From NCBI GenBank assembly GCA_947457745.1, contig CANGWT010000017.1, positions 1-17,572 of the forward strand: a DNA stretch of 17,572 nucleotides, read 5' to 3'. The translations under genes and the position numbers were made by a program. This document shows, one piece after another, positions 7,877 through 14,596 of the stretch (positions are counted from its first letter, which is position 1; every line of letters begins with the position of its first letter). The notes below the pieces were generated by a model. That model saw only the letters and a program-made list of their open reading frames with translations, did not search any database and was not told the origin of the DNA. This stretch comes from Burkholderiaceae bacterium. Lineage in GTDB: Bacteria > Pseudomonadota > Gammaproteobacteria > Burkholderiales > Burkholderiaceae.

Positions 7877-7892
7877 AGGTCGATCTAGACCT
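7877..7892. promoter_or_regulatory. Inverted repeat in divergent gap (possible operator)
   Basis: AGGTC-GATCTA-GACCT, 5-base arms around a 6-base centre, lies in the 74-base gap between the divergent dsbB unit and the crotonase gene. Reading towards the DUF5993 gene, a GATAAAAT that could serve as -10 lies right beside it, so a protein bound here could control that promoter. This is inference from position and symmetry only. Confidence 0.3.
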
Positions 7893-7934
7893 AAAAACAA
7901 GTGTCTCAAAGGGTCTTTTGTATAGAATGAGACT

Positions 7935-8708
7935 ATGAAATCCACCCCACCTTGCATTGACCTAAAGCTTGATGGGCCTATTGCCCGAATCACCTTCAAT
8001 AATCCCACTGCACATAATGCTTTGACGTGGCCTATGTATCAAGAACTCAAGCAGATTTGTGATGCGATAGCAAACATGCCTGAGATCAGGGTAGCTATTT
8101 TTAGAGGTGCCGGTGATAAAGCCTTTGTATCGGGTAGCGATATTCAGCAATTTGTAGGTCTCCAAAAAGATGAGCGCTATGAAGTTGCGGTAGATGCCAT
8201 TTTTCACGCTCTCCAACATTTGTCTATTCCAACAATTGCACTCATCGAGGGATTGGCGGTAGGTAGCGGGCTTCTGATTGCCACCGCATGTGATTTCAGA
8301 ATATCGACCGATGATGCGCGCTTTGGCATTCCGATCGCAAGGACATTAGGTAACTGTCTATCGCCTAGTAATTTATCTTGGATCACTTATCACTTGGGGG
8401 TGCCCATGGTGAAGCGCATGTTACTGACTGCAGAACTGCTGAAGGCGCCCGACTTACTCAGCTTAGGCTACCTCTATCAAACTACTACGCCTGATGCTAT
8501 CGCAGAAGCAACTGAAGCTTTGGCTAGCAAATTAGCAGCGCTTGCACCGATTACACAAAAGGCAAGCAAAGTCACTTTGGCACGCTTGATGGAGAGTAAC
8601 TTACCGGATTGCACCGAACTCATGAGGCAGACTTATAACAGCGTCGACTTCAAAGAAGGAGTGGACGCCTTTCTTGAAGGACGCCCGCCTCAGTGGCTTG
8701 GCAAATAA
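7935..8708 (+). CDS. Crotonase-fold protein (enoyl-CoA hydratase/isomerase family) lacking both catalytic Glu
   Basis: A 257-residue protein of normal crotonase length. Fold markers are ITFNNPTAHNAL (19-30), the oxyanion-hole segment AFVSGSDI (63-70), EGLAVGSGLLIATACDFRIS (105-124) and ARFGIPIARTLG (128-139). Aligning without gaps to rat mitochondrial enoyl-CoA hydratase (GGGCE144LAM and GQPE164), Glu144 corresponds to Leu114 and Glu164 to Ile134, so neither acid needed for water addition is present. The usual GxxPGxGG loop is replaced by GNCLSPSN. CoA-thioester binding and oxyanion stabilisation could persist, so isomerase, decarboxylase, hydrolase or non-catalytic roles are possible. It is transcribed alone, divergent from the dsbB unit and convergent with the hydrolase gene. 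Only a weak GAG lies before ATG 7935. The fold call is firm; the substrate is unknown. Confidence 0.9.
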   Translation: MKSTPPCIDLKLDGPIARITFNNPTAHNALTWPMYQELKQICDAIANMPEIRVAIFRGAGDKAFVSGSDIQQFVGLQKDERYEVAVDAIFHALQHLSIPTIALIEGLAVGSGLLIATACDFRISTDDARFGIPIARTLGNCLSPSNLSWITYHLGVPMVKRMLLTAELLKAPDLLSLGYLYQTTTPDAIAEATEALASKLAALAPITQKASKVTLARLMESNLPDCTELMRQTYNSVDFKEGVDAFLEGRPPQWLGK

Positions 8709-8746
8709 AGATTGGTCACCAGTCACCATGTTGATGACCACCTGAT

Positions 8747-9793
8747 TTAGGATTTCGAGTTCAAGAAATCTACGACTGTCTGAACAAAAATATCCGGCGC
8801 TTCAATGTGGGGAATATGTCCAACATTATCCAAGGGAACTAACTTAGCATTCGGAATCGCCTGCACTGCTTTACGACCTAATTCAGGAAAATTACCCAAG
8901 GACTTGACTGCTTCAGGTGGAGCAAAGCGACGACCAAATACGGTTCTATCTTTCTGACCAATGACCAGCAATACCGGCATCTTCAGTTGAGGCAAGTCAC
9001 CCACTACAGGCTTTTCAGCAATCATCTGATAAGTTAACACTGAGGTCTTTGCATAGGCTGGGTAGTCAGACCCTTTTTGAATCCGGACATATACCTCCAC
9101 AAACTGCTCAAAGCTTGGCTGCCAAACTGGAAAATAAGATTGTAAGAAACGGCGATAACTAGTTTCTGTTTGCGCCATCTCTAACTTCAGTAGATTGTCA
9201 TTCGTTTGTGGTGGAATGTCTTTGCTGTAGTCCTCAAGACCTAATGGGTTTTCCAAGATCAGTTTCTGGACAGTTTTAGGATAAAGGCGCGCAAACCGAA
9301 TGCCCACCATACCGCCCATCGAGTTGGCAATCACTGAAGTCTTAGTGACGCCAAGCGATTTCAACAGGGCTTGCGTATTCTGAGCAAGATCATCGAAGTG
9401 GTATGCCACATCTGGTTTGGAAGATTTTCCAAAGCCAATCTGATCCGGAGCAATGACTCGGTAGCCCGCCGCAGTCAATCCTTTGATCGTAGGCGCCCAA
9501 TAATCACTTGAGAAATTCTTTCCATGAAACAAAACTACCACGCCCTTCTGCTTACCAATTGCGGGCACATCCATGTAAATCATACTGGCGGGCTGCCCTT
9601 GAAGGGAAGTTTGAAATTCTTTAGTGGGATAGGGATACGGCCAAGCACTTAAGCGTAAATCTAAAGGACTCGCATTGGCATAGCGACTTGGTGGTGGAGC
9701 TTCCACTTTGGGCTGATCAACCGATGTACAGGCAGAGAGGAAGACTCCGCCCACGCACATCACCAAAGCGATTCCCAGTGCCTTTATTTTCAT
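8747..9793 (-). CDS. Alpha/beta-hydrolase lipoprotein
   Basis: A 348-residue envelope hydrolase. A signal peptide ends in lipobox L19-S20-A21-C22, and a Pro-rich linker (26-37) leads to an alpha/beta-hydrolase domain. The oxyanion segment is LFHGKNFSSDYW (88-99), the nucleophile elbow NSMGG has Ser158, the acid is probably Asp282 (GQKDRTV), and the base is His326 (NVGHIPH). An insert of about 70 residues between strand 6 and the acid, containing a helical cap (200-260), fits the fold. Homologues are usually labelled epoxide hydrolase, haloperoxidase or esterase without evidence of substrate; nothing here narrows it. Shine-Dalgarno AGAGG lies about 6 bases before ATG 9793. It is the last gene of a four-gene - strand run, 27 bases after the FAH gene. 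Confidence 0.92.
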   Translation of the reverse strand: MKIKALGIALVMCVGGVFLSACTSVDQPKVEAPPPSRYANASPLDLRLSAWPYPYPTKEFQTSLQGQPASMIYMDVPAIGKQKGVVVLFHGKNFSSDYWAPTIKGLTAAGYRVIAPDQIGFGKSSKPDVAYHFDDLAQNTQALLKSLGVTKTSVIANSMGGMVGIRFARLYPKTVQKLILENPLGLEDYSKDIPPQTNDNLLKLEMAQTETSYRRFLQSYFPVWQPSFEQFVEVYVRIQKGSDYPAYAKTSVLTYQMIAEKPVVGDLPQLKMPVLLVIGQKDRTVFGRRFAPPEAVKSLGNFPELGRKAVQAIPNAKLVPLDNVGHIPHIEAPDIFVQTVVDFLNSKS

Positions 9794-9820
9794 CTCTGCC
9801 TCTTTATCTATTTAAACTGT

Positions 9821-10513
9821 TTAAATAATCTTGATTTTCAGAGGGCTTAGACCTTCAACTGATCCCTCAAGTACATCACCTTTTTTCACAGGACCCACGC
9901 CTGCAGGTGTACCAGACATAATCAAATCGCCTGGCTCAAGCGTAAATAAAGTAGAAAGATATGCGATGGTGTCAGGAATATTCCAAATCAACTGGTTTAA
10001 GTCACCCGCTTGACGCACTTCACCGTTCACCAAGAGCTTCACTGTGCCTTTAGTGGGATGACCAAACTGAGTGGCAGGAGTAAGCGCCGCACATGGAGCA
10101 GATTGATCAAATGCTTTACCGGTATCCCAAGGGCGACCCATTTTTTTAGCTTCACCTTGCAAGTCACGACGAGTCATATCAAGACCAACTCCGTAACCAT
10201 AGACATGCTCGAGCGCTTTATCCGCAGAAATATTGGCGCCGCCCTTCCCGATAGCGACCACCATTTCAATCTCATGGTGCACATCATTTGATAGGCTTGG
10301 ATATTGCATGTCTTTACCATCAGCGACGATCGAGTTGGCCGGCTTCATAAAAAAGAATGGCGGCTCACGATCGGGATCATGACCCATCTCACGGGCGTGA
10401 TCAGCATAGTTACGCCCAACGCAATAGATGCGATTCACAGCAAAACGGCGGGTATCACCCACAACGGGCAGTGTTGGAACAATGGGTGGATCGATAACGT
10501 ATGCAGTGCTCAT
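9821..10513 (-). CDS. FAH-family hydrolase, fumarylpyruvate hydrolase-like
   Basis: A 230-residue cytosolic enzyme of the fumarylacetoacetate hydrolase family. It shows the N-terminal IYCVGRNYADHAREMG (29-44), FFFMKPANSIV (53-63), the metal-binding acids Glu81 and Glu83 in HHEIEMVVAIG with Asp112 in YGVGLDMTRRDLQ, and the end motif LEPGDLIMSGTPAGVGPVKKGD. The family cleaves C-C bonds of beta-diketone acids or decarboxylates oxaloacetate-type substrates using Mg or Mn. The N-terminus and length resemble fumarylpyruvate hydrolases of the gentisate pathway, but no gentisate dioxygenase or maleylpyruvate isomerase gene is in the window, so an oxaloacetate decarboxylase or a general acylpyruvase is equally possible. 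AAGG lies 7 bases before ATG 10513. It sits 75 bases after the SemiSWEET gene and 27 before the lipoprotein hydrolase gene. Confidence 0.92.
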   Translation of the reverse strand: MSTAYVIDPPIVPTLPVVGDTRRFAVNRIYCVGRNYADHAREMGHDPDREPPFFFMKPANSIVADGKDMQYPSLSNDVHHEIEMVVAIGKGGANISADKALEHVYGYGVGLDMTRRDLQGEAKKMGRPWDTGKAFDQSAPCAALTPATQFGHPTKGTVKLLVNGEVRQAGDLNQLIWNIPDTIAYLSTLFTLEPGDLIMSGTPAGVGPVKKGDVLEGSVEGLSPLKIKII

Positions 10514-10588
10514 ATATTGCCTTTGTAATGGATATCTAATTTTTAATAATGCTAATCTGAATAAATTATGACATTACTTGAATCAATG

Positions 10589-10864
10589 TCATTGCTGCCC
10601 CTTACTACGGAGCTTTAGCACCAAGATGCTCAGAGCCAAGGCAAAGGTCAAGGCATTTGCCAGAATCAAAGGCCACTTCTCAATAATGAGCCCGTAGATC
10701 AGCCACAAACCTACCCCAGCAGTAAATAGGCTATACATTCCCACCGAGATCCCAGAAAGATCTCGGGTGCGCCAGGATTGAACAGCCTGAGGCAAAAAGG
10801 CAATCGTGGTTAAAAATGCAGCGCAGTAACCAATGATCTCAATCTGATGTGGCAGTAAATTCAT
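10589..10864 (-). CDS. SemiSWEET (PQ-loop) transporter
   Basis: A 91-residue membrane protein with three helices (about 8-26, 41-60, 66-85), the single triple-helix bundle that dimerises to form bacterial SemiSWEET sugar transporters. The PQ-loop motif is FLPQAVQSWRTRDLSGIS (23-40), with the proline hinge Pro25-Gln26, and Asn70 in helix 3 matches the conserved substrate-site Asn. SemiSWEETs move sugars along their gradient; other PQ-loop proteins carry amino acids, and the substrate is not readable here. The gene starts 4 bases after the cytochrome stop, so the two are tightly coupled, and no sugar-metabolism gene is adjacent. Confidence 0.92.
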   Translation of the reverse strand: MNLLPHQIEIIGYCAAFLTTIAFLPQAVQSWRTRDLSGISVGMYSLFTAGVGLWLIYGLIIEKWPLILANALTFALALSILVLKLRSKGQQ

Positions 10865-10868
10865 ACCA

Positions 10869-11261
10869 TTACTGTTTTTTATTCAAGCCAGCTTTACGCG
10901 ATTCAATTTCTTTGTTGATAGCTGCTAGGGTTTTTGCATCCGGACTCTTCCAGTTGCCACCCGCTTTATTAGCCATATAAGCCACTGCCTCTGAGAAACC
11001 TTCCACCGTGAGATTGGGGTTACCGCCCTTGGCAGGCATTCCTCTCACACCAACATAAGCGTGTGCAGTGAGGGTGACCTGGCCTTCCGCAATCAATGGA
11101 GCCCACTGAGCCTTGTCCCCGAACTTGGGAGCTTTTAGAACACCAGCGCTATGACAGGCTGCACAGACTTGCTTATAAGTATTCTCACCAGGCTCAGCAA
11201 AGGCGGCTAATGGGGAGAAAAAACAAGTAACAAGAATAAAGGGGCGAAGGAGTGATTTCAT
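10869..11261 (-). CDS. Periplasmic c-type cytochrome (c5-like)
   Basis: A 130-residue exported monohaem cytochrome. A signal peptide (cleavage probably after AFA at 22) precedes the haem motif CAACH (33-37); Met75 in VRGMPAKGG is the likely sixth haem ligand, and the fold ends with a helix around FSEAVAYMANKA (89-100). The length and the MPAKGG segment resemble cytochrome c5/CycM, small electron carriers of the periplasm. The C-terminal 30 residues (KSPDAKTLAAINKEIESRKAG) form a charged helix beyond the usual domain end. GAGAAG lies about 6 bases before ATG 11261. It heads the - strand run with SemiSWEET, FAH hydrolase and lipoprotein hydrolase. Its electron partners are not in the window. 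Confidence 0.93.
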   Translation of the reverse strand: MKSLLRPFILVTCFFSPLAAFAEPGENTYKQVCAACHSAGVLKAPKFGDKAQWAPLIAEGQVTLTAHAYVGVRGMPAKGGNPNLTVEGFSEAVAYMANKAGGNWKSPDAKTLAAINKEIESRKAGLNKKQ

Positions 11262-11340
11262 GGGTAGCTTCTCTGAGATAAGTGGATATGAATCATAATT
11301 TATCTCATTTTCAGACGGCGTACTCTTTTGGGCTCGTTAC

Positions 11341-12366
11341 TTAAAGCCAACCTGCAATCTGCCGTTTTAGCCCAATCGACTTATAGCCCGGACTAGCGCT
11401 AGAGAGAACCCGGATTTTCCGAATGAGTTTTGCAAGATCGCCATTGACGCTGAGATCCTCATTCATCGCCAGAAAGAAGATCTCGTCTTTAAGCTGAATA
11501 AAATCCAGGCCATTATCCAAGGCAATACTTTTAACACCCATGCCTACGTCAGCCTTTTTAGCTAATATCGCTGTAGCAATTGCGGAGTGGGTGAATTCTT
11601 CATTTTCGTAGCCCTTGATGCTATATGCATCAATACCCTCTTTAGCCAAAATGGTATCAAAAAGTAAGCGCGTGCCAGATCCTTTCTGGCGATTGATGAA
11701 ACGTATTTTGGGTCTCGTTAAATCTCTAGCTGAAATGATATTCAGAGGGTTACCTTTAGCCACCAACAGGCCTTGTACGCGCTTCATCACAGGGAATATT
11801 TTCATACCCTCTATTTGCAGTCGCTTGGAAATGATCAAAGAACTTTGTGGATCTGAAACATGGAAGCCCGCAATATCGACCTCGTAATTCAGTAGACGCT
11901 CCAATGACTCGCCCGATCCAGCAGTAATAAGTTCAAATCCGCCAATATTTAAAACTGCTTTTTGAATAATCGGGTCACTACTACTAGCAAAGCGCCATTG
12001 TTTTTTGGCCTTAACTCTAAATTGAGCAAAACCCTCTTCTAGGTGTGAGAGACTAGATTGCCCCAATCGCATCGTCTTTTGATCAAAGTCTTCGGTAAAT
12101 TGAATCAGGTATCTAGCGTATTCCGATAACTGGGAGCCATGCCCCCTCACTCTATCAATTATCTTAAAACCGAGGGCTAGCTCAACTTCATTGAGCTTTT
12201 GCCAAACATTTCTGTAAGAAAGCCCCATTTTTTTACAGGCAGACATCAGCGTTTTGCCGTGATCAATGTCCTTCAATAAGGCAGTCAACCATACCAAATC
12301 CACTATAGCTGGATCTTTAGCATTCTTATTTCCGAAAACAAGGGTTGGTCTAATCTGAATTCTCAT
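11341..12366 (-). CDS. ModE-like HTH regulator with periplasmic-binding-protein domain, likely tungstate/molybdate sensor
   Basis: A 341-residue one-component regulator. The N-terminal winged helix (about 22-90: WLTALLKDIDHGKTLMSACKKMGLSYRNVWQKLNEVELALGFKIIDR) is of the LysR/ModE type. The rest (about 120-330) resembles a PBP-like ligand domain: FASSSDPII (127-134), AGFHVSD, and the loop KGSGTR (228-233), a feature of oxyanion-binding proteins. A regulator of this type facing tupA suggests sensing of tungstate or molybdate and control of tupA and itself. I prefer ATG 12366 (MRIQIRPTL) to the upstream TTG, which would put 13 residues ahead of the domain and start inside the palindrome at 12391-12406. 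No Shine-Dalgarno is visible before either, so initiation may be weak. Its target is inferred from the divergent arrangement. Confidence 0.82.
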   Translation of the reverse strand: MRIQIRPTLVFGNKNAKDPAIVDLVWLTALLKDIDHGKTLMSACKKMGLSYRNVWQKLNEVELALGFKIIDRVRGHGSQLSEYARYLIQFTEDFDQKTMRLGQSSLSHLEEGFAQFRVKAKKQWRFASSSDPIIQKAVLNIGGFELITAGSGESLERLLNYEVDIAGFHVSDPQSSLIISKRLQIEGMKIFPVMKRVQGLLVAKGNPLNIISARDLTRPKIRFINRQKGSGTRLLFDTILAKEGIDAYSIKGYENEEFTHSAIATAILAKKADVGMGVKSIALDNGLDFIQLKDEIFFLAMNEDLSVNGDLAKLIRKIRVLSSASPGYKSIGLKRQIAGWL

Positions 12367-12390
12367 ATGTAATTTTTTGCATATTGATGT

Positions 12391-12406
12391 TTTGTAATAT
12401 AACAAA
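12391..12406. promoter_or_regulatory. Palindrome in regulator-tupA gap, candidate operator
   Basis: TTTGTAATATAACAAA has arms TTTGT/ACAAA and matches its own complement at 7 of 8 half-site positions. It lies in the 75-base gap between the divergent regulator and tupA. The half GTTATAT resembles halves of the E. coli ModE box (TATATAAC-like), which fits a ModE-type protein. A TTGCAT at 12377-12382 and AT-rich bases of the palindrome may make up the tupA promoter. Binding is inferred. Confidence 0.5.
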
Positions 12407-12441
12407 TCTTAACCGAACCTAGCAAATGGAGCTCAATTCAA

Positions 12442-13266
12442 ATGACATTCTCATTTAACCGATTAATGGCAAGCGCCATTGCTGCGCTGATGCTGATCAG
12501 CAGCTCAGCTTACGCACAAGAGAAAAGCATTGTCCTTTCTTCCACTACCTCCACAGAACAGTCTGGTCTTTTTGGTTTCATCCTACCAATCTTCAAAATG
12601 AAGAGCGGAATTGAAGTCAAAGTAGTTGCCGTTGGAACTGGCCAAGCTTTAGACATTGGACGTCGTGGTGATGCTGATGTGGTGTTTGTGCATGACAAAC
12701 CTGCTGAAGAAAAGTTTGTTGCTGAGGGCTTTGCCACAAAACGTATTGAAGTCATGTACAACGACTTTGTCTTGATTGGACCTAAGTCAGATCCCGCTAA
12801 AATTGGCGGTGGCAAGGATATCAAAGTCGCATTTCAAAAGATCGCCACAGCGCAGGCACCATTTGTATCTCGTGGTGACAAGAGCGGTACACACGCTGCT
12901 GAATTGCGTTACTGGAAAGATGCCGCTGTCATGGTGGCCCCAAGTGCTTGGTATAAAGAAACTGGCTCAGGCATGGGTCCAGCATTAAACACTGCTTCAG
13001 CAATGAATGGCTATATTTTGGCTGATCGCGCTACTTGGCTTTCATTTAAGAACCGTGGCGATTTAACAATCCTAGTTCAAGGTGACCCAAAGCTATTTAA
13101 TCAATATGGTGTGATGTTGGTCAACCCAGCCAAATTCCCGCACGTGAAAAAAGCTGAAGGCCAAGAATTCATTGATTGGATTACTTCTAAAAATGGTCAA
13201 GACGTGATTGCTAGCTATCAAATTGGTGGTGAACAACTCTTCTTCCCGAATGCCAAAAAGCAGTAG
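12442..13266 (+). CDS. tupA: Tungstate-binding periplasmic protein TupA
   Basis: A 274-residue periplasmic solute-binding protein. The signal peptide ends at AYA (25). Markers of the TupA branch are SSTTSTEQSGLFGF (33-46), the loop VGTGQALDIGRRGDADVVFVHD (64-85) and SRGDKSGTHAAELRYWK (143-159); these loops hold the oxyanion in TupA and differ from molybdate ModA. TupA delivers tungstate, with very high affinity, to a TupB permease and TupC ATPase. Neither gene is here: the gene ends at a hairpin cluster and the next gene is on the other strand. GGAG at 12427-12430 lies 11 bases before ATG 12442, a longish spacing. It is divergent from the ModE-like regulator. Sulphate or phosphate specificity is unlikely from the motifs. 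High confidence in TupA-like identity. Confidence 0.92.
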   Translation: MTFSFNRLMASAIAALMLISSSAYAQEKSIVLSSTTSTEQSGLFGFILPIFKMKSGIEVKVVAVGTGQALDIGRRGDADVVFVHDKPAEEKFVAEGFATKRIEVMYNDFVLIGPKSDPAKIGGGKDIKVAFQKIATAQAPFVSRGDKSGTHAAELRYWKDAAVMVAPSAWYKETGSGMGPALNTASAMNGYILADRATWLSFKNRGDLTILVQGDPKLFNQYGVMLVNPAKFPHVKKAEGQEFIDWITSKNGQDVIASYQIGGEQLFFPNAKKQ

Positions 13267-13319
13267 AACCAAATATATTGGTTCAGTTAAGACACAGGGC
13301 CCGCGATGCGGGCCCTGTG
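13266..13319. terminator. Two tandem hairpins between convergent genes (bidirectional terminator)
   Basis: The first hairpin is GAACCAA/TTGGTTC (13266-13272 and 13278-13284) with loop ATATA, beginning in the tupA stop codon. The second is a 12-base-pair GC-rich stem (13293-13304 with 13308-13319) with loop GAT. T-runs after it are short (GCTTTAC on +, TCTTAA on -), so it may end transcription in both directions only partly, or mainly protect 3' ends. Confidence 0.7.
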
Positions 13320-13364
13320 CTTTACTCATCCAGCATTTGCTAATGCTAATTCAATATTAAATGC

Positions 13365-13946
13365 TTACTTCTTTGGTGTTACAAAACCAATTGCAGTGTC
13401 GTCAACAAACTCAATCAATACGTCATCACCAGCCTTGAATTTCTCAAGACCTAAAACGCTTTGATCCACTTTCACTTTTTGCTTCTCACCTGATGGTAAT
13501 GTGAAAGTCACAACACGAGTCTTTGCGTCAATTGTTGTAATTTTGACGGTTGCATAAACAGTATCCGTAGTCTCTTCAAATGGCTTGGTTGAACCTTTGC
13601 CAGAGACAACGACCGCACGGACACCTGAAACGCCAGGCTTGGCATCCTTAGGAGCAGCAACTAAACCAACAGCAATCGCTTGAGCATGTTCAACTACAAA
13701 CAGATCACCCTTCTTTACCTTATCCAAATCATTGACTTGTTTAGACACGTTCATTTGAGCTAAGTTACCGTTAGCGTCTTTTAGCACTACGATGCGCTTC
13801 TTTACGTCTACCGAATCCACAGTGGCTGTCAATACAACTGCTTCAGCCGCTAAAGGCAACATCTTTGCAGGGGTTTGAGCAAATACCGAGCTTGCAGCAA
13901 TCAAACCGAATGCGGCAAGTAATGTAGCTAGTAAAGATTTCTTCAA
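13365..13946 (-). CDS. Secreted protein with two copies of a beta-rich domain, unknown function
   Basis: A 193-residue exported protein with signal peptide ending at VFA (23). It consists of two similar domains of about 63 residues: 38-100 and 130-193. Matching points are VLTATVDSVDVKKRIVVLKD against VYATVKITTIDAKTRVVTFT, a G near the middle, KVKKGDLFVVE against KFKAGDDVLIE, and AIAVGLV against AIGFV. The pattern of alternating hydrophobic residues suggests small beta-barrels, perhaps OB- or SH3-like. A linker with GVSGVRAVVVSGKGSTKPFEE joins them. No catalytic motif is seen and I do not recognise a named family. The start is TTG at 13946, supported by AGGAG 5 bases upstream and by no ATG nearby. 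It converges on tupA but shows no link to metal uptake. Confidence 0.85.
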   Translation of the reverse strand: MKKSLLATLLAAFGLIAASSVFAQTPAKMLPLAAEAVVLTATVDSVDVKKRIVVLKDANGNLAQMNVSKQVNDLDKVKKGDLFVVEHAQAIAVGLVAAPKDAKPGVSGVRAVVVSGKGSTKPFEETTDTVYATVKITTIDAKTRVVTFTLPSGEKQKVKVDQSVLGLEKFKAGDDVLIEFVDDTAIGFVTPKK

Positions 13947-14077
13947 GATAACTCCTAAATAAGGGTTTTAAGGGGCGATGCCAAGCAAAGCCTTCGATTC
14001 ATTCTAACCATGAAGTGGGTTACTTTTAAGTCTTATGGCCAATATTTAAACCTTAAATGAGTGCAATTTGCTAAATT

Positions 14078-14082
14078 AGGAG
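14078..14082 (+). promoter_or_regulatory. Strong Shine-Dalgarno before a leader ORF
   Basis: AGGAG lies 5 bases before ATG 14088. It is the best ribosome-binding site between 13947 and the GNAT gene, yet the ORF it serves is not in the GNAT frame. Confidence 0.6.
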
Positions 14083-14087
14083 ACCTG

Positions 14088-14168
14088 ATGACTTATTTAC
14101 CCCTTCTTCTATCAATAACAGATCGCTATCGTTATGGCGCTGGTTATGGCTATGGTGATCCTGATTAA
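14088..14168 (+). CDS. Putative 26-codon leader ORF overlapping the GNAT start
   Basis: The ORF encodes MTYLPLLLSITDRYRYGAGYG plus YGDPD and stops at TAA 14166-14168. It has a strong AGGAG at ideal distance and overlaps the beginning of the acetyltransferase gene in another frame. Ribosomes ending here would be within a few bases of the ATGs at 14134, 14146 and 14152, so it could couple or limit GNAT translation. The peptide has a hydrophobic start and a Tyr/Gly-rich end, with no known match that I recall. It could also be a chance ORF. Confidence 0.35.
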   Translation: MTYLPLLLSITDRYRYGAGYGYGDPD

Positions 14169-14586
14169 AACCTGGCAGGACGCCATGCTAAATGCTTACT
14201 CTATTCGAAAGCGCGTCTTCGTCGAGGAGCAGGGTGTTCCAGAAGAGATGGAGCTAGATGAATTCGACCTCAATGCTCGGCACGCTCTCGCCTATACAGA
14301 CTCAGAATGTATAGGTACTGCTCGCTTAGTGACTCTATCTGAGAGCATTGGGAGCATTGGAAGAATTGGACGTATGGCGGTACTGCCAAAGTATCGAGGA
14401 CAAGGCGTTGGCAGACGACTACTGGAGGCTTTACTGAAAGCATCCCAATCCCAAGACATCAAGCAAGTAGAGTTACATGCACAGGTATCCGTGATCCCGT
14501 TTTATGAGCAATTTGGGTTTATTGCCCAAGGTGATATTTATGATGAAGCAGGTATTGCACATCGCGATATGATTCTACGTATCTAA
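14134..14586 (+). CDS. GNAT N-acetyltransferase (YjcF/ElaA-like)
   Basis: A cytosolic acetyl-CoA-dependent acetyltransferase of up to 150 residues. Family points are SIRKRVFVEEQGVPEEMELDEFD (23-45), the beta-4 strand IGRIGRMAVLPKYRGQGVGRRLL (75-97) with the acetyl-CoA pyrophosphate loop RGQGVG (88-93), and the end VSVIPFYEQFGF plus YDEAGIAHRDMIL, which closely resembles B. subtilis YjcF and E. coli ElaA. The acceptor substrate is unknown. The start is uncertain: ATG 14134, ATG 14146, ATG 14152 or GTG 14155 are possible and none has a good Shine-Dalgarno; the domain itself begins with ILIKTW, so the later ones are plausible. A leader ORF with a strong site overlaps this region. The thioesterase gene starts 10 bases after its stop. 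Confidence 0.9.
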   Translation: MALVMAMVILIKTWQDAMLNAYSIRKRVFVEEQGVPEEMELDEFDLNARHALAYTDSECIGTARLVTLSESIGSIGRIGRMAVLPKYRGQGVGRRLLEALLKASQSQDIKQVELHAQVSVIPFYEQFGFIAQGDIYDEAGIAHRDMILRI

Positions 14587-14596
14587 CAGCATTGAA

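Noticed and set aside
8713..8740. TGGTCA/TGACCA hairpin between the crotonase and the convergent hydrolase genes as terminator
   Set aside because: The stem is 6 bases with a 16-base loop and there is no T-run on either side.
12367..12405. Upstream TTG start for the ModE-like regulator
   Set aside because: It would begin inside the palindrome and adds residues not expected before the winged helix.
12510..12824. Minus-strand frame opposite tupA (104 codons)
   Set aside because: It is antisense to a well-supported gene, with no ribosome-binding site and no recognisable domain.
13332..13347. AGCATT/AATGCT hairpin as a separate terminator for the duplicated-domain gene
   Set aside because: It is short, AT-rich and not followed by a T-run on the - strand; the stronger hairpins further on are more likely to act.
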